From JAIPDZ01 sp034522175 (GTDB lineage Bacteria > Desulfobacterota > DSM-4660 > Desulfatiglandales > Desulfatiglandaceae), in contig JAXHLQ010000001.1 of NCBI GenBank assembly GCA_034522175.1, forward strand, positions 3,844,001-3,908,000: a stretch of 64,000 nucleotides of DNA, in the 5' to 3' direction. The position numbers were made by a program, and so were the translations under genes. The notes under the pieces were generated by a model. The model had not been told where the DNA came from. It worked only from the letters and a program-made list of their open reading frames with translations, and ran no database searches. Position 1 is the stretch's first letter, and the number at the start of each line of letters is the position of its first letter. Shown piece after piece: positions 18,451 to 27,388 of the stretch.

Positions 18451-19277
18451 AAATTCTGGGCCTCATCGCGGTCATGCTGACGGGTTCCCTCCTCCTGTAT
18501 GCAACAGGGGATTTCCCGGCCTGGTCAGATCCGGCATCCCCCGCCCACCGGCATGTTTCCCCGCATTACATCGAGCACAGCCTGCATGAAACTGCTGTCC
18601 CGAATATCGTCACGGCGGTTTTGGCGGACTATCGTGGATTTGATACCATGTTTGAAACCACGGTCATTTTCTGTGCCGGGGTGGTCTGTTTTTTTCTCCT
18701 CAGAAGACCAAAACGCAGTCCCCACAGAGAGTGGCAGTATCGCCATGTGGCCACGGGCATCACCGTACGGGTCAAAGATCCTGGGAAAAAGCCGCCGGCC
18801 TTGAAGGAGTTCGAACGGATCGATACCCTGTGGACCCCGCACGATCTCATCATTGAGACGGCCTGTCGCATTCTCATCCCCTTTATCCAGCTTTTTGCCC
18901 TTTACGTGATTGCCCATGGGCATCACAGCCCCGGAGGCGGGTTTCAGGGAGGGGTGATACTGGGTGCCAGTGTGATTCTGCTCGCCATTTCACACGATCT
19001 GAGAACGGCTCTTGCGCGCATGAGCGAAGAAATCCATGCCGTTTTGTGTTCAGTGGGGGTCCTAATCTATGCGGGTGCGGGTGCCCTGTGCATGGTCCTG
19101 GGTTTCAATTTTTTAGACTACGGTGCCCTGGCGCATATCCTGCATGTTGATCCGGTCACGGCCCGGTCTCACGGCATCCTCATTGTGGAAATCGGAGTGG
19201 GACTCGCGGTGATGGCCACGATGGTATGGATATACAGCAATATTTCTTCCAAAGGAAACTATGACGAGGGGCTTTAG
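18447..19277 (+). CDS. MbhE-MnhB fusion subunit
   Basis: A 276-residue membrane protein with a TTG start at 18447, overlapping the MbhD stop and preceded by GGAGG 8 nt upstream. Residues ~1-100 resemble MbhE (membrane segment, then HYIEHSLHETAVPNIVTAVLADYRGFDTMFETTVIF and another membrane segment). After a ~45-residue charged linker comes MnhB: TPHDLIIETACRILIPFIQLFALYVIAHGHHSPGGGFQGGVILGASVILLAI. In Mrp systems these parts belong to MrpA and MrpB; in Mbh they are separate genes, so the fusion is a variant arrangement. It is followed by an inverted repeat before mnhC. Confidence 0.82.
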   Translation: MKILGLIAVMLTGSLLLYATGDFPAWSDPASPAHRHVSPHYIEHSLHETAVPNIVTAVLADYRGFDTMFETTVIFCAGVVCFFLLRRPKRSPHREWQYRHVATGITVRVKDPGKKPPALKEFERIDTLWTPHDLIIETACRILIPFIQLFALYVIAHGHHSPGGGFQGGVILGASVILLAISHDLRTALARMSEEIHAVLCSVGVLIYAGAGALCMVLGFNFLDYGALAHILHVDPVTARSHGILIVEIGVGLAVMATMVWIYSNISSKGNYDEGL

Positions 19278-19324
19278 GCGTATCTTCTCAATAAATCGGG
19301 GAAACTGTTTTCCATGGCGCTTTT

Positions 19325-19396
19325 CTGGATTCCGGCTTTCGCCGGAATGACGGGCAGTTGGGTTATTTTGTCATTCCGGCGAAAGCCGGAATCCAG
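19325..19396. repeat. REP-like palindrome with 27-bp perfect inverted arms
   Basis: Left arm 19325-19351 and right arm 19370-19396 are exact reverse complements (the left arm begins CTGGATTCCGGCTTTCGCCG). Each arm contains its own smaller palindrome (TTCCGGCTTTCGCCGGAA), so it can form a cruciform or a very strong RNA hairpin around an 18-nt loop. The motif is of the widespread REP-like palindrome type. It lies within the antiporter operon between the MbhE-MnhB and mnhC genes and may attenuate or stabilise the transcript. Confidence 0.85.
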
Positions 19397-19455
19397 GGGG
19401 ATTGCCCCTAAATATTGAGATGTTACAATTCAGTTGAGTTGTTGGAAAAGATTCC

Positions 19456-19866
19456 ATGTCCGATCTCCTTTTACCCGTCATTGATCATTACAACCACTGG
19501 ATCTATGTCATCCTGATGATGATCGGCCTTTATGCCATGATCGCCAAAAAGAACCTGATCAAAAAGATCGTTGGGATGAATATCTTTCAAACAGCCATTA
19601 TCCTTTTCTATGTCTCCATCGGGGCCAAACAGGGGGCCACCATCCCAATCATTGACCACGGCCCACTCGGCGGATCGCATGATGTGCCGACGTCGGTGAT
19701 CGAGGCGTCAAACTATATCAACCCACTCCCTCATGTGCTCATGCTGACCGCCATCGTTGTGGCCGTGGCCACACTCGGCGTCGCCCTGGCATTGGCCATA
19801 AAGGTCTATAACCGTTACGAAACCCTCGAGGAAGACGAAATTCTATCACAGATAAGGGAACGATGA
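19456..19866 (+). CDS. mnhC: Na+/H+ antiporter subunit C (MnhC/MrpC, NuoK-like)
   Basis: A 136-residue protein with three membrane segments and the NuoK/MnhC core: MMIGLYAMIAKKNLIKKIVGMNIFQTAIILFYV and PLPHVLMLTAIVVAVATLGVALALAI. Proteins of this family sit between antiporter-like subunits in complex I and Mrp. The stop overlaps the start of the next gene (ATGA). Confidence 0.9.
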   Translation: MSDLLLPVIDHYNHWIYVILMMIGLYAMIAKKNLIKKIVGMNIFQTAIILFYVSIGAKQGATIPIIDHGPLGGSHDVPTSVIEASNYINPLPHVLMLTAIVVAVATLGVALALAIKVYNRYETLEEDEILSQIRER

Positions 19867-21356
19867 GTCATCATTATCCTGCCCTGTTGGTGACCGTCCC
19901 GCTCCTGTGCGCCCTGTTCATCAGTATTGCGGGATGGCTGAAGCGGCGCCTCTGTTTCCCCATTGCGGTTGCTGCACTCAGCGTGGCCACAACCGTTTCC
20001 ATGGGCCTCCTCTGGCGCGTCTTGAAGGAAGGCGTCGTCCTTTACCGACTCGGCGGATGGGAGCCGCCCTGGGGTATCGCCTATCGTGTCGATCACTTGA
20101 ATGCCCTGGTTCTGACGGTCATTGCCGTGGTTGCACTTTTAAACCTCATCGCCACGCAGCGTGAGGTGAAGGAGGCATTTTCAGAAAAGATCGGGGCATT
20201 TTATACGCTCTATATTCTCCTGGTCACAGGACTGTTCGGTATCGTGGTGACCGGGGATGCGTTCAATCTCTATGTGTTGCTGGAAATTACATCACTGACT
20301 TCCTACGGCCTCATTGCCATGGGGGAGGACCGGGCGCCGCTTGCGAGTCTCAACTACGTCTACATGGGGACCATCGGGGCCTGTTTCTATCTGCTGGGGA
20401 TCGGGTATCTTTATATGGTTACCGGATCCCTGAATATGACGGATATCGCGTCGATCCTGCCGGGGCTCCATCATTCGAGGGTGCTGGTGGTGGCTTTCAT
20501 CATCTGTATGGTGGGCGTATGGCTCAAGATGGCTTTTTTCCCATTACATGCCTGGCTCCCCAATGCCTACACCTATGCGCCGGCTCCGGTCACCAGTCTC
20601 ATTGCGCCGTTGATGACCAAGGTGATGATCTATGTCATGATTCGCTTGTTGCTGACCGTCTTCACCCCTCAATTTATTTTTTCCATCCTAACGCTGAAAA
20701 CAACGGTGGTCTATCTGTCGGTCATCGCCATTGTCATGGGAGCCGTGCTGGCACTGGGCGCACGCAATGTCAAAAAGATGCTGACCTATGTCATTGTGGC
20801 AGAAGTGGGATACATGGTGGGCGGTGCATGGCTCGGTAACCGGGCAGGTCTGACCGGCGCTATCCTCCATATTGCCAACGATGCCCTCATGACCCTTTGT
20901 ATCTTTCTCGCCGTCGGCAATGTGATGTACAAAGTCAAGGGCTATGGTTTTGATGATTTCAGGGGGATGTTTACAAGAATGCCGTTTACCATGATGGGAT
21001 TCACAGCCGGTGCATTGTCCATCATCGGTGTGCCCCCTACATGTGGTTTCTTCAGTAAATGGTATCTGATATCAGGGGGCATAGAGGCAGGACACTACGG
21101 GTTTGTGGCGGCGTTGATCTTCAGCAGCCTGGTCAACACTGTTTTGTTTTTCAAGATCATAGAGATCGGCTATTACCCGAATGGTAACGTGCATCACGGT
21201 GAACCCGCACCACTGAGGGCTATGGGGGAAGCACCGCTATCCATGGTGGTGCCGCTCTTGATCGTTGCGGCCGGTTTGTTTGGGGTGGGCCTCTATACCG
21301 GTGATATCGTTACGTACGTTATCAACCCGATTATTCCGGCAGCCATTGTTCACTGA
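19863..21356 (+). CDS. mnhD: Antiporter subunit D (MnhD/MrpD), first copy
   Basis: A 497-residue polytopic protein (about 14 membrane segments) of the NuoL/M/N-like proton-pumping family. The key charged residues are present: Glu in NLYVLLEITSLTSYGLIA (TM5) and Lys in WLKMAFFPLHAWLPNAYTYAP (TM7), plus Lys in the NVKKMLTYVIVAEVGYM segment. Length is normal for MrpD. It overlaps mnhC by 4 nt. Confidence 0.9.
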   Translation: MSHHYPALLVTVPLLCALFISIAGWLKRRLCFPIAVAALSVATTVSMGLLWRVLKEGVVLYRLGGWEPPWGIAYRVDHLNALVLTVIAVVALLNLIATQREVKEAFSEKIGAFYTLYILLVTGLFGIVVTGDAFNLYVLLEITSLTSYGLIAMGEDRAPLASLNYVYMGTIGACFYLLGIGYLYMVTGSLNMTDIASILPGLHHSRVLVVAFIICMVGVWLKMAFFPLHAWLPNAYTYAPAPVTSLIAPLMTKVMIYVMIRLLLTVFTPQFIFSILTLKTTVVYLSVIAIVMGAVLALGARNVKKMLTYVIVAEVGYMVGGAWLGNRAGLTGAILHIANDALMTLCIFLAVGNVMYKVKGYGFDDFRGMFTRMPFTMMGFTAGALSIIGVPPTCGFFSKWYLISGGIEAGHYGFVAALIFSSLVNTVLFFKIIEIGYYPNGNVHHGEPAPLRAMGEAPLSMVVPLLIVAAGLFGVGLYTGDIVTYVINPIIPAAIVH

Positions 21357-21395
21357 CGTCTTCTTACACGACCCCTGAAACCTGATAGGCCCTGA

Positions 21396-22874
21396 ATGGA
21401 AACCGTCCTATCCATAAAACCGCTTCTCGCTGTCCTGATCCCGCTGTTGGTGGTGCCGATTCTCGTATCCAGTCGAACCCCCAATGTGCGCGAAGCGTGG
21501 ACCTTTGTGGCGGCCATCGTTAAGCTGTCCATCGTGATCTCCATGATACCGGCGGTATTGAGCGGGAGAGAACTGGTCTGTACGGTGGCTCAGGTCATCC
21601 CCGGTGTTCCCATCGCGTTCAGGGTGGATGCGCTGGGCATGCTCTTCGCTCTGGTGGCCGCTTCTTTGTGGATGGTGACCAGCGCGTATTCCATCGGCTA
21701 CATGCGGGGCCTCAAGGAGCATAGCCAGACACGGTATTTCTCGTTTTTTGCCATTGCATTGAGTGCCACCATGGGGGTGGCGTTTTCAGAGAACCTCCTG
21801 ACACTGTATCTCTTCTACGAGATGCTTTCGCTGGCGACCTTTCCCCTGGTCACCCACCATCAGGATGCAAAAGCCCGTACCTCCGGCCGGAAGTACCTGG
21901 CCTACATCCTCGGGACCTCCATCGGTCTGGTACTCCCGGCCATGATCCTATGCTATCATCTGTCCGGGACCCTGACTTTTTCGGATCAGGGTTTCCTGGC
22001 CGGGACCGGGTCGTCGCCACTTATGACCGTACTCCTCTTTATGTTTGTTTTCGGGTTTGCCAAGGCCGCTATTATCCCGTTTCACGGGTGGCTTCCGGCG
22101 GCCATGGTGGCGCCTACCCCGGTGAGTGCGTTGCTCCACGCCGTGGCGGTGGTCAAGGTGGGGGTGTTCAGCATTGTCCGAGTATTGACCGGAATGTTCG
22201 GCATTGACCTGCTCGCATCACTGAATCTGGGGATCATGGTCTGCGTGATTGCCTCATGCACCATTTTGACTGCCTCCCTCATTGCGCTTTCCCAGGACAA
22301 TCTCAAAAGACTTCTCGCCTTTTCCACTATCGGTCAGTTATCCTATATTATCCTCGGCGTGGGCTTGCTCTCCCCCAAAGGGATAACGGGAGGTGTTTTG
22401 CACATTGCCATGCACGCCTTTGGGAAGATTACCCTGTTCTTCTGCGCAGGGGCCATATTCGTGGCCACGGGAAAGCGGAACATCAGTGAGATGGTGGGAA
22501 TCGGAAAGCGCATGCCGGTGACCATGACCGCGTTTTTTATCGGGGCGCTCAGCATCACCGGTCTTCCGCCCGCAGGCGGTTTTTTGAGCAAGTGGTACCT
22601 GGTGCTGGGCACGCTTCAAGCAGATCAGCTCGCTGTGCTGGTGGTGCTGCTGGTCAGTTCCCTGCTCAATGCGGCCTACTTTATGCCCATCGTGTACCGG
22701 GCCTTTTTTTGTCCTGCTGAGAAGGCCATGTTCGAAAACCGGGTCCGGGAGGCCCCTGCTTTCTGTGTGGTTCCACTGGTGCTGACCGCGCTGATCTCCA
22801 TCATACTCCTGTTTTATCCGGAGCCCTTTTTCAGTCTGGCGTGTATGGCGGCACAGAGGTTTACAGGCGGGTGA
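21396..22874 (+). CDS. Antiporter subunit D-like (MnhD/MrpD family), second copy
   Basis: A 492-residue polytopic protein of the same family as the preceding gene but clearly diverged. Landmarks are LLTLYLFYEMLSLATFPLV with the TM5 Glu, FGFAKAAIIPFHGWLPAAMVAPTPVSALLHAVAVVK with the TM7 and TM8 Lys, and NLKRLLAFSTIGQLSYIILG. It looks closer to NuoM/MbhH-like subunits; family assignment is firm, subtype is not. It follows the first copy by 39 nt. Confidence 0.88.
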   Translation: METVLSIKPLLAVLIPLLVVPILVSSRTPNVREAWTFVAAIVKLSIVISMIPAVLSGRELVCTVAQVIPGVPIAFRVDALGMLFALVAASLWMVTSAYSIGYMRGLKEHSQTRYFSFFAIALSATMGVAFSENLLTLYLFYEMLSLATFPLVTHHQDAKARTSGRKYLAYILGTSIGLVLPAMILCYHLSGTLTFSDQGFLAGTGSSPLMTVLLFMFVFGFAKAAIIPFHGWLPAAMVAPTPVSALLHAVAVVKVGVFSIVRVLTGMFGIDLLASLNLGIMVCVIASCTILTASLIALSQDNLKRLLAFSTIGQLSYIILGVGLLSPKGITGGVLHIAMHAFGKITLFFCAGAIFVATGKRNISEMVGIGKRMPVTMTAFFIGALSITGLPPAGGFLSKWYLVLGTLQADQLAVLVVLLVSSLLNAAYFMPIVYRAFFCPAEKAMFENRVREAPAFCVVPLVLTALISIILLFYPEPFFSLACMAAQRFTGG

Positions 22875-22949
22875 TCGATTTTAAAATCCGGATGACGCGG
22901 CCGAAGCAAAAAACCCATAAAGGCAGCAAATGGATTAGGGAGTTGAGGG

Positions 22950-23081
22950 ATGGAAGCGGAAACACAAGACAAGATGGAACTGACCCACGAGCCGGTGCCC
23001 GGGTATCGGCCGGCCTTTTTCATAGCCATCGCCATCGGGGCCCTTTACCTGAGCCTGATCCTCTTTAAGACCCTTAGTTGA
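22950..23081 (+). CDS. Small single-span membrane protein in antiporter operon
   Basis: A 43-residue frame: a polar N-terminus (MEAETQDKMELTHEPVPGYR) then one membrane segment (PAFFIAIAIGALYLSLILF) and a short tail. A purine-rich AGTTGAGGG precedes the ATG. It fits neatly between two operon genes on the same strand, and its composition is that of a real membrane peptide. It may be an accessory subunit. No family recognised. Confidence 0.6.
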   Translation: MEAETQDKMELTHEPVPGYRPAFFIAIAIGALYLSLILFKTLS

Positions 23082-23136
23082 GTCTCCGTGGGTACACGGT
23101 GTGCGGGTCGTGTTTGAAGCGAAAAGGGAGAAAATC

Positions 23137-23424
23137 ATGGAAGATCGCGTGTCAAATCAGGATTCGGAACATAAAAATCAAAGGTCCGAGTCACATTTTT
23201 TTGACAAGCCGCGGAACGTGAAAAGGCTGCTGGCCGCATTTTATGTGTCCTTGGCACTCCTTCTCGTTGTGGAGTTTTTTGTGCATAAACATCCCTATTT
23301 TGAATGGGAAGCATGGCCGGAGTTTTACGCGGTCTACGGGTTTGTGGCCTGTGTGGTCCTGGTGGTGGCGGCCAAGTATATCCTGAGACCCCTGGTCAAG
23401 CGGCGAGAGGACTACTATGATTAA
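23137..23424 (+). CDS. Small membrane protein of antiporter operon, unknown
   Basis: About 95 residues: a polar N-terminus with SESHFFDKPRNVKRLL, then two membrane segments (LLAAFYVSLALLLVVEFFV and FYAVYGFVACVVLVVAAKYIL) and a basic end (RPLVKRREDYYD). The ATG at 23137 has GGGAG 8 nt upstream; a longer GTG frame from 23101 is less likely. The end overlaps the next gene by 8 nt, indicating coupling. Probably an accessory subunit of the antiporter complex. Confidence 0.7.
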   Translation: MEDRVSNQDSEHKNQRSESHFFDKPRNVKRLLAAFYVSLALLLVVEFFVHKHPYFEWEAWPEFYAVYGFVACVVLVVAAKYILRPLVKRREDYYD

Positions 23425-25188
23425 TATTGTCCCTCCGTTTACCATATTCATTGCCGGGGCCCTGCTGATTCCCTTTTTCAAGGGCCCATGGAAAAAGGTG
23501 TATATGCTGCTTCTCCCGGTGATCGGACTCATCAATCTCATCCACATCCCCGAAGGAAGCCATTGGGTCGTGGCGTTTCTGGATTATGACCTGGTTTTGG
23601 GCAGAATCGACCGGCTTAGCCTGCTGTTTGGATACATTTTCCATCTCATTTCGTTTATCGCCATATTGTACGCACTCCACGTAAAGGATGACATCCAGCA
23701 CATGGCCGGGCTGGTTTATGCGGGAAGCGCCCTCGGTGCGGTCTTTTCCGGGGATCTCTTCACGTTTTTTGTCTTCTGGGAAATGCTAACGGTCTCCTCC
23801 ATTTTTCTGATCTGGGCCAGGCGGACGGAAACGTCGCTTAAGGCCGGTTACAGATACCTGCTGGTCCACAGCGCCGGCGGGTTATGCCTGCTGGCAGGCA
23901 TCGTCATTCACGTGAATCAGACCGGATCCATTTCGTTCGGGTTTTTAGGGCTCAATGGGCTGGGCACCTATCTGATCTTTTTCGGATTCGGTCTGAACTG
24001 CGCCTGGCCCCTCCTTCATATGTGGCTCACCGATGCCTATCCGGAGGCCACCATTACCGGCACCATATTCTTGAGTGCCTTTACCACAAAGGTGGCGGTG
24101 TATGCCCTGGCGAGGGCGTTTCCCGGCACCGAGGCCCTCATCTGGATCGGGGCCGTCATGACCGGTTTTCCCATTTTTTATGCGGTGATTGAAAATGACC
24201 TGAGGCGGGTGCTCGCCTACAGCCTCATCAATCAGGTGGGCTTCATGGTGTGTGGCATCGGTATCGGCACGAATCTGGCCATCAACGGGGCGGTCTGTCA
24301 CGCGTTTAACGATATTCTGTTCAAGGCCCTTCTCTTCATGTCCATGGGGGCCGTGATGTATCGGACCGGGAAAATCAACGGTACAGATCTGGGTGGGTTG
24401 TACCGGACCATGCCATTGACCTGTATCTTCTGTATGGTCGGCGCTGCGTCCATATCCGCCTTTCCCCTCTTCAGCGGATTTGTGAGCAAATCCATGGTCA
24501 TGGATGCGGCGGCCCACGGGCATATGCGCTTGGTGTGGTTTATCCTCCTCTTTGCCTCTGCCGGTGTGTTTCATCATGCAGGTATTAAGATTCCGTACTT
24601 TGCCTTTTTCAGCCACGATTCGGGCATGCGGCCCAAAGAAGCGCCGGTCCATATGCTCCTCGCCATGGGAATCGCGGCGGCGTTGTGTATTTTTATCGGG
24701 ACATTTCCCGGGCCCTTGTACCGACTTCTCCCTTACCCGGTGGATTACGTGCCGTACACGGCGTCCCATGTGATCGGCCAGACCCAGCTCCTCTTTTTTT
24801 CCGCCCTGGCCTTTACCCTTCTCCTCCTTTCCGGGATCTATCCGGCTGAGATGCGGTGTATTAATCTCGATGCGGACTGGTTTTATCGAAAGGGGGGGAG
24901 ATGGTTTTTTGACATCATGGACCGCTCCTTGAACTGGATGAACCGTGTATGCGAGCGGGTCTTCGTGGATGAAGTGGCCGGTTCGGTTGTCCGGATGTCC
25001 AAAGATATCGTGCCCAAAATGGTTCTTCTTTTTGCGGTGAGCCTTTGGGTAGCCACCGGCGTAAGGGGGAAAGACTGGCGATCAAGAAACGAAACCTGTA
25101 CAACGATGTTATGGGGGGTACCCTGCCCGTGGGAATCGGCGCGGGGGTGGCCGCCCTCTTCATCCTTTTGATCTATGTGTTCAAATAG
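23417..25188 (+). CDS. NuoL/MrpA-like antiporter subunit, third copy (C-terminal frameshift)
   Basis: A polytopic protein of about 590 residues in the proton-pumping NuoL/M/N family. Landmarks are LFTFFVFWEMLTVSSIFLIWAR with the TM5 Glu, FGLNCAWPLLHMWLTDAYPEA where the TM7 position has no Lys, TKVAVYALARAFPG, and DLRRVLAYSLINQVGFMV. Towards the end the frame breaks: at the G run 25065-25069 it passes into an unlikely tail (SRNETCTTMLWGVPCPW) ending at 25171. The -1 frame gives RNLYNDVMGG followed by a good final membrane segment (GAGVAALFILLIYVFK) and stop at 25188. One base is probably missing in the G run. The missing TM7 Lys suggests altered pumping. Confidence 0.78.
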
Positions 25189-25205
25189 GTTCGGGAGCAA
25201 AAACA

Positions 25206-25691
25206 ATGGTTTCCATTGAAGATCTGAGAAAAATCAAGGTGCTGGATGATCTGACACAGCCCATGCTCGAGAGCATGCGGCCGTTGACCCAGTTGAATCT
25301 GTTCGGGGAAGGACATGTGGTGTATCGGAAAGAAGATCCGGCAGATTATTTTTATATGCTCCTAAAGGGTAAGACGATACTGGAAATGGAAGGGTCGGAA
25401 GGCATCATGATTTCACTCGGGGCGGTGAAGCCCGGTTATTCCTTTGGCTGGTCATCCCTTTTTCCTGATTCTGAATTCGGTACCTATGCCCGGTGCATCG
25501 AGCCCTGTGAAATGATGTCCATCTCTGGAAACAGCTTTCTAAAACTCCTTGAAAGCGATCATACCATCGGCTACACATTCATGAACAGCGTAGCCCGTAT
25601 CCTTCAGCGGCGTCTCGACCGCCGAACCGGGCAGCTCATACAGGTGATGTCAAACCATCCCGATCTGCAGAAGCTTATGGGGGCGCGTTAG
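25206..25691 (+). CDS. Cyclic-nucleotide-binding domain protein
   Basis: A 161-residue Crp-like cNMP-binding domain: VVYRKEDPADYFYMLLKGK, then LGAVKPGYSFGWSSLFP and a later helix region (NSVARILQRRLDRR). The phosphate-binding cassette is degenerate (no canonical GE-x-A-x-R-A-A), and no helix-turn-helix is present, so it is not a transcription factor of the usual type. It follows the antiporter operon by 17 nt and may regulate the complex. Ligand unknown. Confidence 0.78.
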   Translation: MVSIEDLRKIKVLDDLTQPMLESMRPLTQLNLFGEGHVVYRKEDPADYFYMLLKGKTILEMEGSEGIMISLGAVKPGYSFGWSSLFPDSEFGTYARCIEPCEMMSISGNSFLKLLESDHTIGYTFMNSVARILQRRLDRRTGQLIQVMSNHPDLQKLMGAR

Positions 25692-25808
25692 TTTGTGTTC
25701 ACCTGGCCGGCGATCCGACTTTCTGGTGAAAGTCGTCGCCTATGCCGTTTTTACCCCCGATGTTTGGCCTTTGCTCACAAAAAGTCCTTATTAAGGGCAT
25801 ATCTCAAA

Positions 25809-25838
25809 TTGACACGGGTCGTTGCGAAATGATATAGG
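25809..25838 (+). promoter_or_regulatory. Candidate sigma-70 promoter for the PAS-repeat gene
   Basis: A perfect TTGACA (25809-25814) is followed after 18 nt by TATAGG (25833-25838), a four-of-six -10 box. It lies ~150 nt upstream of the PAS-repeat protein in a 215-nt gene-free gap. Confidence 0.4.
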
Positions 25839-25984
25839 CCCAAAGCCGGCTTCTTGATGAGGCGTTATCAAAATGTATTGGGCAGCGTGAAAACGAAAAG
25901 ACGACTTTGGTCTGCATGAGGAATATGCACGCGAAGTTGAGGCAAAAAAACCCGCCTGCCGGGCGGTTTGAGAGGGTCTATACC

Positions 25985-27376
25985 ATGAACAGTCTTGAAA
26001 AAAACGAGCGTGATGAGGATGGCCAATCCGGCCGGTCTAATGGGTTTTTAGCCACCATCTTTATCGATTCCCCCATCGGGATCTATATCGTGCAGAATGG
26101 AAGGTTCGTATTCGTTAATCCGGAATTTCAAAGGATTTCCGGGTACGATGAAAAGGAACTCCTGGGAACGGATTCCATTGGTATTGTCCTTTCAGAGGAT
26201 CAAGAACAGGTGAGGGAAGACGCGGTCCAGATGCTGAAAGGGGAGCGCCATGTTCCCTATGAACACCGGGTGGTTGCCAAGAGTGGGGAAATCAGGTGGA
26301 TTACCGAAACCGTGACCTCCATCATGTACCGGGACAAGCGGGCTGTGCTGGGCTATTTCATGGACCGTACCGAACACGAACGGGAAAAAGAGTCGTTGTT
26401 CTTCGACTCGCCCATCGGGATTTATATCATCCAGCGCGGCAAGTTCATATTCGTCAATCCCGAGTTTCAGCGGATCTTGGGGTTTGATGAAAAGGAACTG
26501 CTGGGAAAGGTCTCTCTAAACATTGTGCTGCCGGATGACCGGGATCGGGTGAGGGCGAACGCCATTCAGATGTTGAAGGGGGAGCGCCGTACCCCATATG
26601 AACACCGAGTGGTCACAAAGGAAGGCGAAATCAGATGGATCATCGAGACCGTCACATCCATTAAATACCGCGGCGAACAGGCTGTTCTGGGGTATTTTAT
26701 GGATCATACCGAATATGAGCGGGCCAAAGAGGCTTTGAGCCTTTCAGAGGATAAGTTTCGCAAGGCCTTCCGTTCCAGCCCGGACTGGTTTGTGATCAGT
26801 ACCCTGGAGGATGGATTCTATATCGATGTGAATGAGGCCTTTCTGCATACCACCGGATACAGGCGAGACGAGGTCATCGGACATACGTCCACCGAGTTGG
26901 GGATTTGGGCGGATCCACAGGAGCGGGTGGAAATGACCAAAATCCTGAAAGACCAGGGGATGGTCAGGAACCTGGAAGCGAGGTTTCGTACCAAATCGGG
27001 GGATATTCGACACGTGCTGTGGTCTGCAGAGGTCATGGATTATGGCGAGGAGAAGTGTCTCATTGCCGTGACCCGCGATATTACCGACCGAAAACGGGCG
27101 GAACAGGAACACGTCGAACGGGAAAAGCTTCAAGGGGTTCTGGAAACGGCAGGGGCCGCGTGTCATGAACTGAACCAGCCCTTGCAGTACATTTATCTCC
27201 TCTTGAGTGAGGCCCAAGAAGAAAATCCCGAGAGCGAGGCCTTGGCTCAAATTAAGAAGCAGTGTAATCGGTTAAAGGATATCACGAGCAAATTGGAGAA
27301 GGTTACCGTATATCAGACCCGCGAGTATATCAAGGGGATGAAAATTATCGATATTGACAAGGCGTCAGGGGAATAG
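25985..27376 (+). CDS. PAS-repeat protein with HisKA-like domain but no ATPase domain
   Basis: About 463 residues from the ATG at 25985 (a longer frame begins at 25907). Three PAS domains lie in series: ~22-135, ~136-245 and ~250-375. The first two are close copies: DSPIGIYIVQNGRFVFVNPE against DSPIGIYIIQRGKFIFVNPE, and LKGERHVPYEHRVVAKSGEI against LKGERRTPYEHRVVTKEGEI. After them comes a HisKA-like helix with His in ETAGAACHELNQPLQYI, then ~60 residues and a stop. No N, G1 or G2 boxes follow, so it lacks the kinase catalytic domain. It could be a phosphotransfer or dimerisation partner, or a truncated kinase. Pgi starts 12 nt downstream. Confidence 0.75.
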   Translation: MNSLEKNERDEDGQSGRSNGFLATIFIDSPIGIYIVQNGRFVFVNPEFQRISGYDEKELLGTDSIGIVLSEDQEQVREDAVQMLKGERHVPYEHRVVAKSGEIRWITETVTSIMYRDKRAVLGYFMDRTEHEREKESLFFDSPIGIYIIQRGKFIFVNPEFQRILGFDEKELLGKVSLNIVLPDDRDRVRANAIQMLKGERRTPYEHRVVTKEGEIRWIIETVTSIKYRGEQAVLGYFMDHTEYERAKEALSLSEDKFRKAFRSSPDWFVISTLEDGFYIDVNEAFLHTTGYRRDEVIGHTSTELGIWADPQERVEMTKILKDQGMVRNLEARFRTKSGDIRHVLWSAEVMDYGEEKCLIAVTRDITDRKRAEQEHVEREKLQGVLETAGAACHELNQPLQYIYLLLSEAQEENPESEALAQIKKQCNRLKDITSKLEKVTVYQTREYIKGMKIIDIDKASGE

Positions 27377-27388
27377 CGGGGGGAGATC

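Noticed and set aside
25111..25188. A separate small membrane protein (MGGTLPVGIGAGVAALFILL...) at the end of the antiporter operon
   Set aside because: It has no ribosome site, and its frame joins the preceding subunit smoothly, so a frameshift in one gene is simpler.
26040..26740. Direct repeats that could be mistaken for a CRISPR or tandem repeat
   Set aside because: They are two copies of a PAS domain with divergent DNA, explained by protein domain duplication.
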